DNA from: Oscillospiraceae bacterium
Lineage (GTDB): Bacteria > Bacillota > Clostridia > Oscillospirales > Ruminococcaceae
Direction: 5' to 3'
Length of the DNA stretch: 64,000 nt
Assembly: GCA_022835495.1 (NCBI GenBank)
Contig: BQOK01000001.1
Coordinates: 1,860,001-1,924,000, forward strand
Part shown: positions 15,484 to 24,158 of the stretch, in pieces
Layout: every line of letters begins with the position of its first letter
Position numbering within the stretch: the first letter of the stretch is position 1
The notes under the pieces: generated by a model
Told to the model about the DNA's origin: nothing
The model's database searches: none
The model's input: the letters and a program-made list of their open reading frames with translations, nothing else
Program-made: the position numbers and the translations under genes

Positions 15484-16801
15484 TGAGGTGCGGCAGAGCC
15501 TTTCTGTTACCGACAAGGGAAAAACAGCCAACACCATCGACAACTGCCGGATTGTGTTCTGCTGCGATCCACTCCTGCGGGATGCCATCCGGCTTAATCT
15601 CCTGACAGACCGGGTAGACATTGTACAGGACTTGGGCTGGCGCAGGAATACCAGCGCTCTGACGGATACTGATGTGAAATATCTTCTCCTCTATTTTGAG
15701 AGAAACTATGAGCTGACCAGTGAGAAAAAGATCACGGCTGCCCTTTCTATCGTAGCAAACGAAAATTGTTACCATCCAATTCAGGATGTACTGAACAGCC
15801 TTGTCTGGGACGGTACACCACGCATCCGATCCTGTCTGCACCATTTTCTTGGTGCTGATGAAAGTGACTATGTGGAAGAAATGCTGAAACATTTCCTGCT
15901 GGGTGCTATACGCCGGGTATTCCGTCCCGGTTCCAAATATGAGGAAATGCTTTGTTTGGTGGGCGGTCAGGGTGCCGGGAAGTCCACCTTCTTCCGACTG
16001 CTGGCGATCCGGGACGAATGGTTCTCTGATGACCTGAAAAAGTTGGATGACGACCGGGTATTCCAAAAGCTGCAAGGGCACTGGATCATTGAGATGTCAG
16101 AGATGCTTGCCACCAGCAGCGCAAAGAGCATTGAAGAAATCCGTTCCTTTATTAGCCGACAGAAGGAAACCTACCGGACACCTTATGAATCTCAGCCTAA
16201 AGACCGGCTTCGGCAGTGTGTGTTCGGTGGTTCCTCGAATACGCTGGACTTTCTGCCGCTGGATCGAGCCGGGAACCGGCGCTTTCTCCCAATCATGATT
16301 TACCCGGAGAATGCAGAGGTTCACATTTTGGAGGACGAGGACGCTTCCAGAGCGTATCTGTTGCAGGTATGGGCAGAAGCTATGAGCATTTACCACAGCG
16401 GCAAATATTCCATGAAATTCAGCAAGTCCATCCAGCGTCAACTGGTGGAGGTACAGAAAGACTTCATGCCGGAGGACACCGAAGCCGGACAGATACAGGG
16501 ATTTCTGGAACACTACACCGGAAACATGGTCTGCTCAAAACAGCTGTTCAAGGAGGCTCTGGGACATACCTTTGATGAGCCGAAGCGGTGGCAGCTCCAC
16601 AATATCAATGAGATCATGAACACGGTCGTGACCGGTTGGAAGCCTTTTTCCAATCCCCGGATGTTTGCCGGATATGGCAGACAAAAGGGCTGGGAACGGG
16701 ACACTTCCGGCAACGAACTACCCAGCAACGAAGGTGGATTTGTAGAACTGAGTGAAGAAGAATGCCGTCAGCTGGAACTTCCGCAGGAGTGGATCGCCTG
16801 A
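15395..16801 (+). CDS. VapE-family / D5-like SF3 helicase
   Basis: 468-residue ATPase. Residues 60-150 are the VapE-type N-terminal region. Walker A is LVGGQGAGKSTFFRLLA (about 188-204), followed by WFSDDL and WIIEMSEM (Walker B, about 230-237), then RQKETYRTPYE and the VFGGSSN sensor and arginine-finger segment (RAGNRRFLPI). This is the virulence-associated E family, a primase-helicase partner found in satellites and IMEs. It starts with TTG at 15395 after GAGGAAAA inside the primase gene. With the primase and the iteron-like repeats just downstream it probably forms element C's replication module. Confidence 0.87.
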   Translation: MNSEYQSLSPATQQAVMSAAEAIAPEQSVDEVRQSLSVTDKGKTANTIDNCRIVFCCDPLLRDAIRLNLLTDRVDIVQDLGWRRNTSALTDTDVKYLLLYFERNYELTSEKKITAALSIVANENCYHPIQDVLNSLVWDGTPRIRSCLHHFLGADESDYVEEMLKHFLLGAIRRVFRPGSKYEEMLCLVGGQGAGKSTFFRLLAIRDEWFSDDLKKLDDDRVFQKLQGHWIIEMSEMLATSSAKSIEEIRSFISRQKETYRTPYESQPKDRLRQCVFGGSSNTLDFLPLDRAGNRRFLPIMIYPENAEVHILEDEDASRAYLLQVWAEAMSIYHSGKYSMKFSKSIQRQLVEVQKDFMPEDTEAGQIQGFLEHYTGNMVCSKQLFKEALGHTFDEPKRWQLHNINEIMNTVVTGWKPFSNPRMFAGYGRQKGWERDTSGNELPSNEGGFVELSEEECRQLELPQEWIA

Positions 16802-16813
16802 CAAGGACGGTCT

Positions 16814-17030
16814 GTTGCCGGGATGGTTGCCGGTTGGTTGCCGGGTTCGTTGCTGATAAATTTATGGTTTTGATATAGAAAAAGCCCGCAAGTAAAGGCT
16901 TTTTATGATCTATCTATGTTTTCGGCAACGAAAGCAACGAGATTTTATAAAAAAATTTGAAAAGTAAGAAATCAGGGTCAGACGATAGTTTACAGGTTTT
17001 TTGATGTCCGTTGCCGGACTTCGTTGCCGC
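16814..17030. repeat. GTTGCCGG iteron-like array flanking an AT-rich stretch
   Basis: GTTGCCGG occurs at 16814, 16826 and 16837, with a degenerate fourth copy GTTGCTGA at 16849, so the spacing is 11-12 bp (one helical turn). CGGCAAC in the opposite direction is at 16923, AGCAAC at 16933, and direct copies return at 17010 (GTTGCCGG) and 17023 (GTTGCCGC). The interval 16855-16980 is very AT-rich and also holds a small AAAAAGCC/GGCTTTTT stem (about 16881-16906). The array sits right after the primase/helicase genes and is a good candidate replication origin for element C. Confidence 0.55.
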
Positions 17031-17067
17031 AGCCACCGTCTGATCCCCTATTCTATGGAGGTAGCCT

Positions 17068-17235
17068 ATGGAGAAAAACAAGAAGCAGAATAAAAAAGTC
17101 CAGTTTGTAGTGGTTCGTGAGTTTTCTGGGGACAAAACCATGCGGGAAGCCTTTGAGCAGCTGATCGAGCGTCAGACCTGCGAACACTTCGAGGAATGGT
17201 TGGAGCATCGGGAAATGGCACAGAAAGCGGCGTAA
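17068..17235 (+). CDS. TnpW-like small protein, 55 aa
   Basis: A frame preceded by TGGAGG 7 bases upstream. The product is basic at the start (MEKNKKQNKK), then VQFVVVREFSGDKTMREAFE and an acidic end. The V-x-V-x-x-F-S/T pattern followed by a helix resembles the TnpW-like protein at 9144, and both lie near the end of the replication module. It is probably expressed with the replication genes. Its function is not established; the family link is by eye. Confidence 0.55.
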   Translation: MEKNKKQNKKVQFVVVREFSGDKTMREAFEQLIERQTCEHFEEWLEHREMAQKAA

Positions 17236-17244
17236 AGCAGTTGA

Positions 17245-17292
17245 ATCATGGACAGGGACATGGTATTATAATGGTATCGTGTCCCTGTTCAT
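17245..17292 (+). promoter_or_regulatory. Recombinase promoter with overlapping imperfect palindrome
   Basis: TATAAT at 17267-17272 is centred in a long inverted repeat: ATGGACAGGGACATGGTAT (17248-17266) against the reverse complement of ATACC-like sequence plus ATCGTGTCCCTGTTCAT (17276-17292), about 16 of 19 positions paired. No good -35 box is evident, so activation or tight repression is likely. The right arm is identical to the motif at element C's left end (10851-10867). Confidence 0.6.
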
Positions 17293-17306
17293 AGAAGGAG
17301 AACACT

Positions 17307-18959
17307 ATGAGCAGGAAAAAACAAGTTAATCAGAAAATCACAGCCCTTTATTGCCGTATCTCTCTGGAGGATGGCGGCGATAATGAGAGCATGAGCATCA
17401 GCAACCAGAAACTTATGCTCCGGGACTTTGCCGAAAAAAACGGAATGTTCCAGTATGAGTATTATGTGGATGACGGTTATACAGGCCGCAATTTCAACCG
17501 CCCTTCTTTTCAGCGCATGATTGCCGATATTGAGGCGGGAAAGATCGGCTGCGTTATCACCAAAGACCTGTCCAGACTGGGCAGGAATTATATCGAAGCT
17601 GGCAGCTATATCGAAATCTTTTTCCCAAAACACAATGTACGCTATATTGCCATTACAGACGGAGTGGACAGCCTGACCCGTCAGGAAATGGACATTACGC
17701 CGTTTAAGAATATCCTGAACGATATGTACAGCCGGGATATTTCTAAAAAGGTGCTGGCAGGGCGTATGACCCGTTCCCGGCAGGGGAAGTTTTGTGGTGG
17801 GCAGCCGCCCCTCGGTTTGATGCGTGACCCGGAGGATAAGGGACATTTGATCCGTGACCCTGAGACAGCACCGGTAATCCGAAAAATCTATGATATGGCG
17901 CTGGATGGCTGGGGATGTATGCGGATTGCAAAGCAGCTCATGGATGATAAAGTCCCGATCACCAGAGTAAAAAGCAACACAGAATGTGATGTAAATTACT
18001 ATTCATGGGGAAGTGCAAGAATCAGCCATATCCTGCGGAATCCCTTTTATAAGGGCGCACATCTGGTCTGCCGGACACATCAGAAAGGGATTCGCTCCAA
18101 CACCTATGACATTATCCCTCGTGAGGACTGGGAAATTATCGAGGATTGCCATGAAGCAATCATCTCCCCGGAAGAATGGGAGCAGGTGCAGGAAACCATT
18201 GACCGCAGACCAACCATTATGAAGGGCAACTCCTGCCCCTTTTATAACCTGTTCCACGGTATCATTTATTGTGCGACTTGCGGAAAGTCCATGCAGGTGC
18301 GGTATGAAAAGGTTGGCAGAACCGGAAAGAACCGTTTTACCGGCGAACAGCGGGAACCGATTGATAAGGCGTATTATATCTGCCAAACCTACAACAGGCT
18401 GGGCAAGAACGCCTGTACCAGCCACAAGATCGAAGCCAGAGATTTATACAACCTTGTGCTGAAAGATATTCAGGAACTGGCAAAGACTGCGCTCAAAGAT
18501 GCCGATGCTTTTTATCAGCGGTTGAGCAGCCGGATGGAGCGCCGGTATCTTCTGGATGCCTCCCAGACACAGAAGGAATGTCAACGACTGGAAAGCAGGA
18601 ATCGTGAAATTGATGAGATGTTCCTGAGCCTATATACCGATAAGGCAAAAGGAATCCTGACTGAGCAGCGTTTTATGAAGCTGACAGCAACACTGGAACA
18701 AGAGCAGGAAGCCAACCAGAAGCGCCTGCAAGACCTACTGTTGATGATGCGCCACTCTGACGAACAGGAAAATGAAGTCCGCACCTTCATCAAAGAAATC
18801 CGGCGCTATGCAGCCATTGAAGAACTGGATGAAGCGGTGCTGAACCGGCTCATCAGCAAAATTTTGGTGGGCGAAGTCAAGAAGATTGACGGACAGAAAG
18901 TGCAGGAAGTCAGAATCGTTTATAACTTTGTCGGAGAAATCCCGGAGATTACAGCATAA
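17307..18959 (+). CDS. Large serine recombinase (TnpX-like integrase/excisionase)
   Basis: 550-residue site-specific recombinase that should integrate and excise element C. The resolvase domain begins ITALYCRISLEDGGDNESMS, with the nucleophilic Ser in YCRIS (about residue 17), then DDGYTGRNFNRPSFQRM and KDLSRLGRNYIEAGSYIE. The recombinase domain covers about 165-300, and a zinc ribbon has CATCGKSM and YICQTYNRLGKNACTSH (about 320-375). A coiled coil (about 385-480) and a short C-terminal domain follow. The length is shorter than TnpX of Tn4451 but typical for this group. Flanking GA dinucleotides at both element ends match this enzyme class. The start has GAAGGAGAAC upstream. Confidence 0.92.
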   Translation: MSRKKQVNQKITALYCRISLEDGGDNESMSISNQKLMLRDFAEKNGMFQYEYYVDDGYTGRNFNRPSFQRMIADIEAGKIGCVITKDLSRLGRNYIEAGSYIEIFFPKHNVRYIAITDGVDSLTRQEMDITPFKNILNDMYSRDISKKVLAGRMTRSRQGKFCGGQPPLGLMRDPEDKGHLIRDPETAPVIRKIYDMALDGWGCMRIAKQLMDDKVPITRVKSNTECDVNYYSWGSARISHILRNPFYKGAHLVCRTHQKGIRSNTYDIIPREDWEIIEDCHEAIISPEEWEQVQETIDRRPTIMKGNSCPFYNLFHGIIYCATCGKSMQVRYEKVGRTGKNRFTGEQREPIDKAYYICQTYNRLGKNACTSHKIEARDLYNLVLKDIQELAKTALKDADAFYQRLSSRMERRYLLDASQTQKECQRLESRNREIDEMFLSLYTDKAKGILTEQRFMKLTATLEQEQEANQKRLQDLLLMMRHSDEQENEVRTFIKEIRRYAAIEELDEAVLNRLISKILVGEVKKIDGQKVQEVRIVYNFVGEIPEITA

Positions 18960-18966
18960 TCATTTC

Positions 18967-19008
18967 GCCTCATCTCTCAATCAGCGAGGGATGAGGCTTT
19001 TCTTTTTG
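18967..19008 (+). terminator. Intrinsic terminator after the recombinase
   Basis: GCCTCATC (18967-18974) pairs with GATGAGGC (18990-18997), followed by TTTTCTTTTTG. It separates the recombinase from the cargo operon. The remaining bases to 19177 are AT-rich with no further feature seen. Confidence 0.78.
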
Positions 19009-19177
19009 TAAAATTGCAATAGATATATTCACAATTTGTTTACCATTAAATTCCCAGTCAAACAGTAGAAAAATGATGACGAAAGATGATGCAAATGCTA
19101 TAATGTTTGCATATAGATATGACAATTTAACCATATCGGAATCTTTATTCAAACAGATGATTGGAGATATTGCTATT

Positions 19178-19912
19178 ATGAGAAATCCATGGCCAATTTT
19201 CAGCATTGCGGCTCTCTCTGGAGCTGCGTGCCTGATTTATGATCACTTTTTTTCTTACGAGACTATGTGGATTGCTGTTGTAGTGTTTCTTGCGCTGCTT
19301 GCTCTATGCTTTTTCGCATATTGCAAATATGAACACTGGCTGGCAAAGAAACTTAACCCCTATGTGGTGGCGTATCAAAGCGACCATAATCTTGAGAATT
19401 TGAAACAGGGATTGGATCGCTGGCGTCCCTGGGCATTCAGCAAACATTCCAAAAATATCATTACAGCGAACTGGTTCTCCGCTCTGCTGGAACAACAGCG
19501 CTGGACAGAAGCAGAAGAAACTTTGGAGCAGTTTTTGCATCGAGCAAAAAATACGCAGGATAAAATAGGGTATCACCTGCTTCGGGGAGATTACGCAAGG
19601 GCGATCGGAGACACCAAATTAGAGGAACAGGAACGACTTCTAAGCGAACAGCTAAAAACCCAGCTTGGAAACAAAAAGGGAGAATCAAGAGTACCCGCAA
19701 GCGCCAAAGAGAGTAAATATGCTTTCTTTTGCTGGCTCTCTTTCAGTGTTGGTCTGGCACTGTTCGGAATCATCAGCAATATAGCCACCGGGGACTCAAT
19801 ACTCGGATCGGTTGGAGCCGGACTTTTTATTTTGGGCTTGTTCTCATTCCCAGTCTGCTTGATCTGGCTGATTCTCTGGTTGATCCGGCGCAGAAAGGAG
19901 GTTGTTAAATGA
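19178..19912 (+). CDS. Membrane protein with TPR-like cytoplasmic domain (cargo 1)
   Basis: 244-residue protein. Two membrane helices lie near residues 5-25 and 30-55. A soluble middle (about 60-170) contains tetratricopeptide-like helices (NWFSALLEQQRWTEAEETLE, then GYHLLRGDYARAIGD). Two more helices lie at about 178-198 and 205-230, and the tail is basic. The start at 19178 was preferred because GGAGATA lies about 10 bases upstream; the frame is open from 19073. Its stop overlaps the next gene by 4 bases. I recognise no family. It heads the seven-gene cargo operon of element C and may be a scaffold for the membrane and lipoprotein partners downstream. Confidence 0.65.
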   Translation: MRNPWPIFSIAALSGAACLIYDHFFSYETMWIAVVVFLALLALCFFAYCKYEHWLAKKLNPYVVAYQSDHNLENLKQGLDRWRPWAFSKHSKNIITANWFSALLEQQRWTEAEETLEQFLHRAKNTQDKIGYHLLRGDYARAIGDTKLEEQERLLSEQLKTQLGNKKGESRVPASAKESKYAFFCWLSFSVGLALFGIISNIATGDSILGSVGAGLFILGLFSFPVCLIWLILWLIRRRKEVVK

Positions 19913-20496
19913 CTTATATCCTCCCGGTACTCTATGTAATTGTGTCTTATACATTCTTCCTTTTGGCAGGCTGTTTTGACAATGCGATCAAATTGCAGAT
20001 ATTATCCATCCTTCTGCCCTTTATCATGGGAATCGTCAATTTGATTGTTGTGCTGACCGTAGGAAGAAAGTGGTCGAGAAAGACATTGCTGAACTGCACT
20101 TTGATCATCAAGTATGGACTGATCCCGTTCTACCTGATCGGAGGGAGCATCACCGTATATGTAACGCTGATGGCATTCTTCCCATTGCCGCTGATGGCGT
20201 TGTTTGGACTGGTAACCATTGTTTTTTTGATTTTTGGATACGGGATTCTATTAGGGGCAGCTCCCTATGCTATCGCTTATCTGATAAAGTCATGCAAAGA
20301 CGGCATACATCCGAAATGGTTGGCGGTTTTAGCTGGAATCTGCCAGTTCTTCTTTTCCTTTGATGTACTTGCAATGATGGTTCTGACATTAAAGGAACGG
20401 CACAGGGTCAAAACGACGATTGCCGTTTTCTGTGCAATGTGTCTTGCGCTCCTGCTGATTGTACTCTATGTGGTCATGACGCTGATTGGAGCATAA
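19909..20496 (+). CDS. Polytopic membrane protein (cargo 2)
   Basis: 195-residue, highly hydrophobic protein with about five or six membrane helices across its full length (YILPVLYVIVSYTFFLLAG, LLPFIMGIVNLIVVLTVG, and others). Small loops contain basic residues (RKWSRK, KERHRVK). No transport motif or catalytic signature is visible. It starts on the ATGA overlap with cargo 1 behind AAAGGAGG, so the two are translated together and probably form a complex. The function is unknown. Confidence 0.65.
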   Translation: MTYILPVLYVIVSYTFFLLAGCFDNAIKLQILSILLPFIMGIVNLIVVLTVGRKWSRKTLLNCTLIIKYGLIPFYLIGGSITVYVTLMAFFPLPLMALFGLVTIVFLIFGYGILLGAAPYAIAYLIKSCKDGIHPKWLAVLAGICQFFFSFDVLAMMVLTLKERHRVKTTIAVFCAMCLALLLIVLYVVMTLIGA

Positions 20497-20570
20497 TCCA
20501 CCTTTATATAGGATATGAGTTGTTCATACATAAAACAAAATTGATAGAATCGCAGAAAGGATTTACGCTT

Positions 20571-21683
20571 ATGAAAAAACAATGGATTGCTTTACTAATA
20601 GGATGTGTGCTGGTATGCAGTATGCTGGCCGGATGCGGCTCAAAACCTCAGACATCAGCTCCGGTAGCTGCGGGCAGCGATAAAGGCTGTACGGATGAGG
20701 CCATTCTGTCTCAGCTGAAAAATGACGGGACACCTGAGTTCGTACTGGATGGTACTTACTACACGCTTCCTTTGGAAACTTCCCAGCTGATACAAGCCGG
20801 ATGGAGTTTGGAAACGGAAGAATATGATGCGGCAGAGGTTTCTCTGCAACCCGGCGAGCGTATTTATGGGGAATTTTCCAAAGACGATCAGGAAATGGAT
20901 GTTGCAATCGTAAATGCCGGGACAGAGCCATGCAAGCCTGCTGAGGGCGGAACGGTGGTAGAACTGGAATACTCTGCCGATAAGGATCAACCAAATCCTG
21001 ATTTCTTTGTAACGCTCAATGGGATCAACTGTGCTATGTCCAACGCAGCTTTACAAAAGGCGCTGGAAGGTGTAGACGGATATGAACTGAATTTCGCAGG
21101 AAATATCGACATCAATCGTACTGTTGATGATGATGAAATTGCTGTTTATAAAGTCATTCTGGATGATGACTACACAGCAATCACGCTTGCTTCGGACAAT
21201 GTTTTTGAATACAAGGATTATCAGCCGCAAGAAGTAAAAGAACAGGCCTCTAATGAAAAGATTGCCGCTTACAAGGATACGACAAAAGCTGAGATGGAGC
21301 CGTATGCTCAGGATTTCAATGCGATCATCGAGGGATATGAAGAAAATATGGTCGTTGGATTTTACAGTGAAGGTACTATTTGGGGCGAAGAAGTCGGTGA
21401 ATATAAATCTATTGCCGGAACGCCACTCGCTACGGATGTGTCTCTCTACATCGCAGAGGATACAACCGGCCAGCTCTACTGTATTTCTAACCAGCTTTTG
21501 AATGAAGATGGTACTGTAAGCACTGCCATTGAGCTTGAGGAAGGCGATCAGGTCAAGGTTTGGGGTTATGCTTCACAGTGTCTGGAATTGCAGGAAGGTC
21601 TGAAAATCGTTGTGGTTCAGCCTGGTATCATTGAACGCAACGGCGAACTGGTGATCCTGGACGAAAATTTGAAAGTAGACTAA
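20571..21683 (+). CDS. Lipoprotein of unknown function, 370 aa (cargo 3)
   Basis: Signal peptide with lipobox SMLAGCGSK (Cys about residue 23), so it should be anchored to the outer face of the membrane. The mature part is acidic, with an N-terminal domain of about 200 residues (DGTYYTLPLETSQLIQAGWS) and a C-terminal segment with a predicted beta character (EGTIWGEEVGEYKSIAGTP). The start at 20571 has AGAAAGGATT upstream; the longer frame from 20439 lies in the previous gene. It is followed by a hairpin. No family is recognised. It is the first of three lipoproteins in the cargo. Confidence 0.78.
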   Translation: MKKQWIALLIGCVLVCSMLAGCGSKPQTSAPVAAGSDKGCTDEAILSQLKNDGTPEFVLDGTYYTLPLETSQLIQAGWSLETEEYDAAEVSLQPGERIYGEFSKDDQEMDVAIVNAGTEPCKPAEGGTVVELEYSADKDQPNPDFFVTLNGINCAMSNAALQKALEGVDGYELNFAGNIDINRTVDDDEIAVYKVILDDDYTAITLASDNVFEYKDYQPQEVKEQASNEKIAAYKDTTKAEMEPYAQDFNAIIEGYEENMVVGFYSEGTIWGEEVGEYKSIAGTPLATDVSLYIAEDTTGQLYCISNQLLNEDGTVSTAIELEEGDQVKVWGYASQCLELQEGLKIVVVQPGIIERNGELVILDENLKVD

Positions 21684-21693
21684 TGCTTTTGAA

Positions 21694-21734
21694 GAACGCC
21701 GGGTGCATATATCAAAGGATTGCATCCGGCGTTC
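21694..21734 (+). terminator. Hairpin between cargo genes 3 and 4
   Basis: GAACGCCGGGTGCA (21694-21707) pairs with TGCATCCGGCGTTC (21721-21734), about 13 of 14 positions. Only CTCAAC follows, no T-tract, so it may be a processing site or weak attenuator rather than a full terminator. Confidence 0.5.
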
Positions 21735-21766
21735 TCAACTTAAAACAATAATTAGGAGGAACAATT

Positions 21767-22225
21767 ATGCTTACAATGAATGAAAAAGATAAAAATGAAA
21801 TGCTGGAAGCCATTTTGAACGAAAACGAAGCCTATCAGTGCAAGTTATGGGCGGTCATCATGGCCGGGGCTGATACCTATGCACTGATTGGAGGACTTTC
21901 TACACTGACGGGGGGCGCTGCCGCTGCATTGGGCGCACTGAGCAATGCTTACTGCTATCTGGGAGTTACCGAGCAACACCTGAATATGGTCATTGTAAAT
22001 TCCGTCAATGTCTCAAAAATTGAAAACCGGCTTTCTCTGCCTCTAAGCAGCATAACAAAGGCAGAAGTCAAGGGTGGGCTGCTGCCCGGAAGAAAAGTCG
22101 TAATGCTGCATTTGGGAAAAGAAAAAATGAAAATTTCTTTGATGAACAATGCGATTGGATCTGATATTCAGGGGCAGAAAGAAAATGTTGAGATGTTCTG
22201 CCAGATTGTTTCCAATCTCGGATAA
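21767..22225 (+). CDS. Hypothetical protein with PH-like C-terminal half (cargo 4)
   Basis: 152-residue protein. Residues 40-62 are a glycine/alanine-rich hydrophobic stretch (GGLSTLTGGAAAALGALSNA), possibly one membrane-associated helix. The C-terminal half alternates strands (LPLSSITKAEVKGGLLPGRK, VVMLHLGKEKMKISLM), the pattern of a bacterial PH-like fold, and ends in a helix. The start follows TTAGGAGGAAC. It is not recognised as a named family. It may be a cytoplasmic adaptor among the membrane and lipoprotein genes. Confidence 0.6.
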   Translation: MLTMNEKDKNEMLEAILNENEAYQCKLWAVIMAGADTYALIGGLSTLTGGAAAALGALSNAYCYLGVTEQHLNMVIVNSVNVSKIENRLSLPLSSITKAEVKGGLLPGRKVVMLHLGKEKMKISLMNNAIGSDIQGQKENVEMFCQIVSNLG

Positions 22226-22255
22226 CCAGTATTATAAAGTGAGAGGAATCAGAGC

Positions 22256-22843
22256 ATGAAAAAAATCTTAATTGTGTTATTAACTATGGTGTTGCTCCTT
22301 GCTGGATGCGGCAAAAATGGGGCTTCATCGCCACAATCTCCCTCTGATGAATCTGTGGCGGATCAGCAGAAACCTTCTTCTTCCGAAACCGAAATATCAT
22401 CTGAAGATCATGCGATTCCCGGAAGTTATACCGTCCCGGAGGGATGGGAGAAATCTGAGAAGCATTCTACTGATTCGCAGATTTTCTACATAGAGGAAGG
22501 TCACGAAAATGATGAAAAGCCGGACAACATATCCGTCCATGTAGGAAAGAACAAATATAGTCTGGATGAGCATGAGCAGTTCCGGGATGCGATCGTCCAA
22601 CAGATTTTGATGCAGCTGGATGGTATTGAAGCACAACTGAACGGGGATGGAACCTATACCGAGCAGGGAGACCTGCTGTATATCTTTACTATCGACGAGG
22701 GCGATATTGTCACTACGCAATACTATATTGTAAAGGATTACGGGTTCTGCCTGATCCAGCTTACAAATTTCAGCGGATCAGAAACCACTGAACAGGCCGC
22801 CAGAGACATGGTAGATAGCTTTGTTTGGGATACAGAAGGATAA
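22256..22843 (+). CDS. Lipoprotein, 195 aa (cargo 5)
   Basis: Lipobox LLLAGCGKN (Cys about residue 20) followed by a 35-residue Ser/Pro/Glu-rich linker. A single globular domain begins SYTVPEGWEKSEK and ends RDMVDSFVWDTEG. The pattern, small and acidic with a WEKSEK-like start and a C-terminal amphipathic helix, resembles substrate- or surface-binding lipoproteins of about this size, but no family is assigned. Good ribosome binding site GAGAGGAATC. It lies between the PH-like protein and the large membrane protein. Confidence 0.75.
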   Translation: MKKILIVLLTMVLLLAGCGKNGASSPQSPSDESVADQQKPSSSETEISSEDHAIPGSYTVPEGWEKSEKHSTDSQIFYIEEGHENDEKPDNISVHVGKNKYSLDEHEQFRDAIVQQILMQLDGIEAQLNGDGTYTEQGDLLYIFTIDEGDIVTTQYYIVKDYGFCLIQLTNFSGSETTEQAARDMVDSFVWDTEG

Positions 22844-22883
22844 ATTGACACAGGAACAGTGATTTTATAGGAAAACGACGAAG

Positions 22884-24089
22884 ATGGAGAAACGAAAACT
22901 TTCAGGAAAAACAATTTTGAAGCTGGTAGGGGCACTTTTGGCTCTGACTTATTTGGGATTCTATTTTTATGTAGGTATTACAGGAAAACTTCCTTATATG
23001 CACGAAACTGTACATATCATGCGATACGGAGAGCGTAAAAAATGGGTGGCAGGTGGTATGACAGCAGCCATGATTCTTGGTATATGTATCAACTCTGCGC
23101 TTAATGACTTAAATCTCAAGAGGATACGCAAGGAGTCATTTTTACCCTTGTTTTTCACTATGATTTTTCCGATTATCCTCCTTCTGCTTCTGGAAGCTTT
23201 TCTGGATAATGGCTGGCTTGGGATTGGCATTTATGCCAGTGTTGCAATCTTCATGTGTGCGACTGCATGGATTCCACTGATTCTAAGAAAATGGATCACC
23301 CATCTACTTTTGCGTGACAAACCTATGAGTGGCAAACAACAGGTACAGATCATTGAGTGGATTCATTTTCATCCGCTGAAAAAGCTGCTGATTTTCGGAC
23401 TGTGGGGCTTTGGCGTCGTGCTGGTTCTGCGTGGAATCTGGGTAACGGCAATCGGAAAAATCGAAATGGACGGAGAGCTTTTCCTGTTTTTACTTGGTAC
23501 AGCAGTTCTGGTTGTGGCACTGTTTCAGAAAATGAGGCGCTATATCTGCGCGCCTTACCGGAACATACCGGTACTGAATCAGATTCTCAGTAAAAAACAG
23601 TTGGAGCAGCTGTTGGATGGGGAACACTTTGAACCAATAGAATTTGAAGATGAGGGCATGAAAAAGTATCTGGAAATTTACCGAAGCCAGAACTGGATGC
23701 TGATTGGCGGGAAGCTGCTCTCAAAAAAGCTGGCTTTGTGGGTCACAATGAATCGGTCAGGAAACGATGCGTCCTTGAAGGTACTTTACCTTAACGGCAT
23801 GACGGCCAAAGCGAAAGTCAATCTGGATATTCGAGGGGACCGGTACAAGGAGTTTACTGTTGTGCTGAAAGAATTGATTGGATACGAAGGCACTCTTAAA
23901 CTGGATGAAAAAGAAGAACAGCTGGCACAGAAATTTGCGTCCTTTTTCCCAGAGCAAACTTCCGAACAAGATCGTGTCGCTGCTTTTCTTTCTCAGGATG
24001 TGACAGAGATTCGGCAGGACTATATTCAGACCTTTTCTCCGCTGCCAGATCCCCGAAAGAAAAAACGGAGTAGACGGGAACGGGAATAA
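22884..24089 (+). CDS. Multi-pass membrane protein with soluble C-terminal domain (cargo 6)
   Basis: 401-residue protein. About six membrane helices lie in the first 215 residues (KLVGALLALTYLGFYFYVG; LPLFFTMIFPIILLLLLEAF; LFLFLLGTAVLVVALFQ). A roughly 180-residue soluble domain follows (ILSKKQLEQLLDGEHFEPIE, WVTMNRSGNDASLKVLYLNG) and ends in a very basic tail KKKRSRRERE. The C-terminal strand-rich section recalls the PH-like pattern of cargo 4. No transporter signature is visible. Probably the central membrane component of the cargo operon. Confidence 0.65.
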   Translation: MEKRKLSGKTILKLVGALLALTYLGFYFYVGITGKLPYMHETVHIMRYGERKKWVAGGMTAAMILGICINSALNDLNLKRIRKESFLPLFFTMIFPIILLLLLEAFLDNGWLGIGIYASVAIFMCATAWIPLILRKWITHLLLRDKPMSGKQQVQIIEWIHFHPLKKLLIFGLWGFGVVLVLRGIWVTAIGKIEMDGELFLFLLGTAVLVVALFQKMRRYICAPYRNIPVLNQILSKKQLEQLLDGEHFEPIEFEDEGMKKYLEIYRSQNWMLIGGKLLSKKLALWVTMNRSGNDASLKVLYLNGMTAKAKVNLDIRGDRYKEFTVVLKELIGYEGTLKLDEKEEQLAQKFASFFPEQTSEQDRVAAFLSQDVTEIRQDYIQTFSPLPDPRKKKRSRRERE

Positions 24090-24158
24090 AAGATTTTCTT
24101 CATTTTTCAATGGAGAAAGGCTTACGAAAATAAAGAGGATATAACTTGGAGGTTACCT

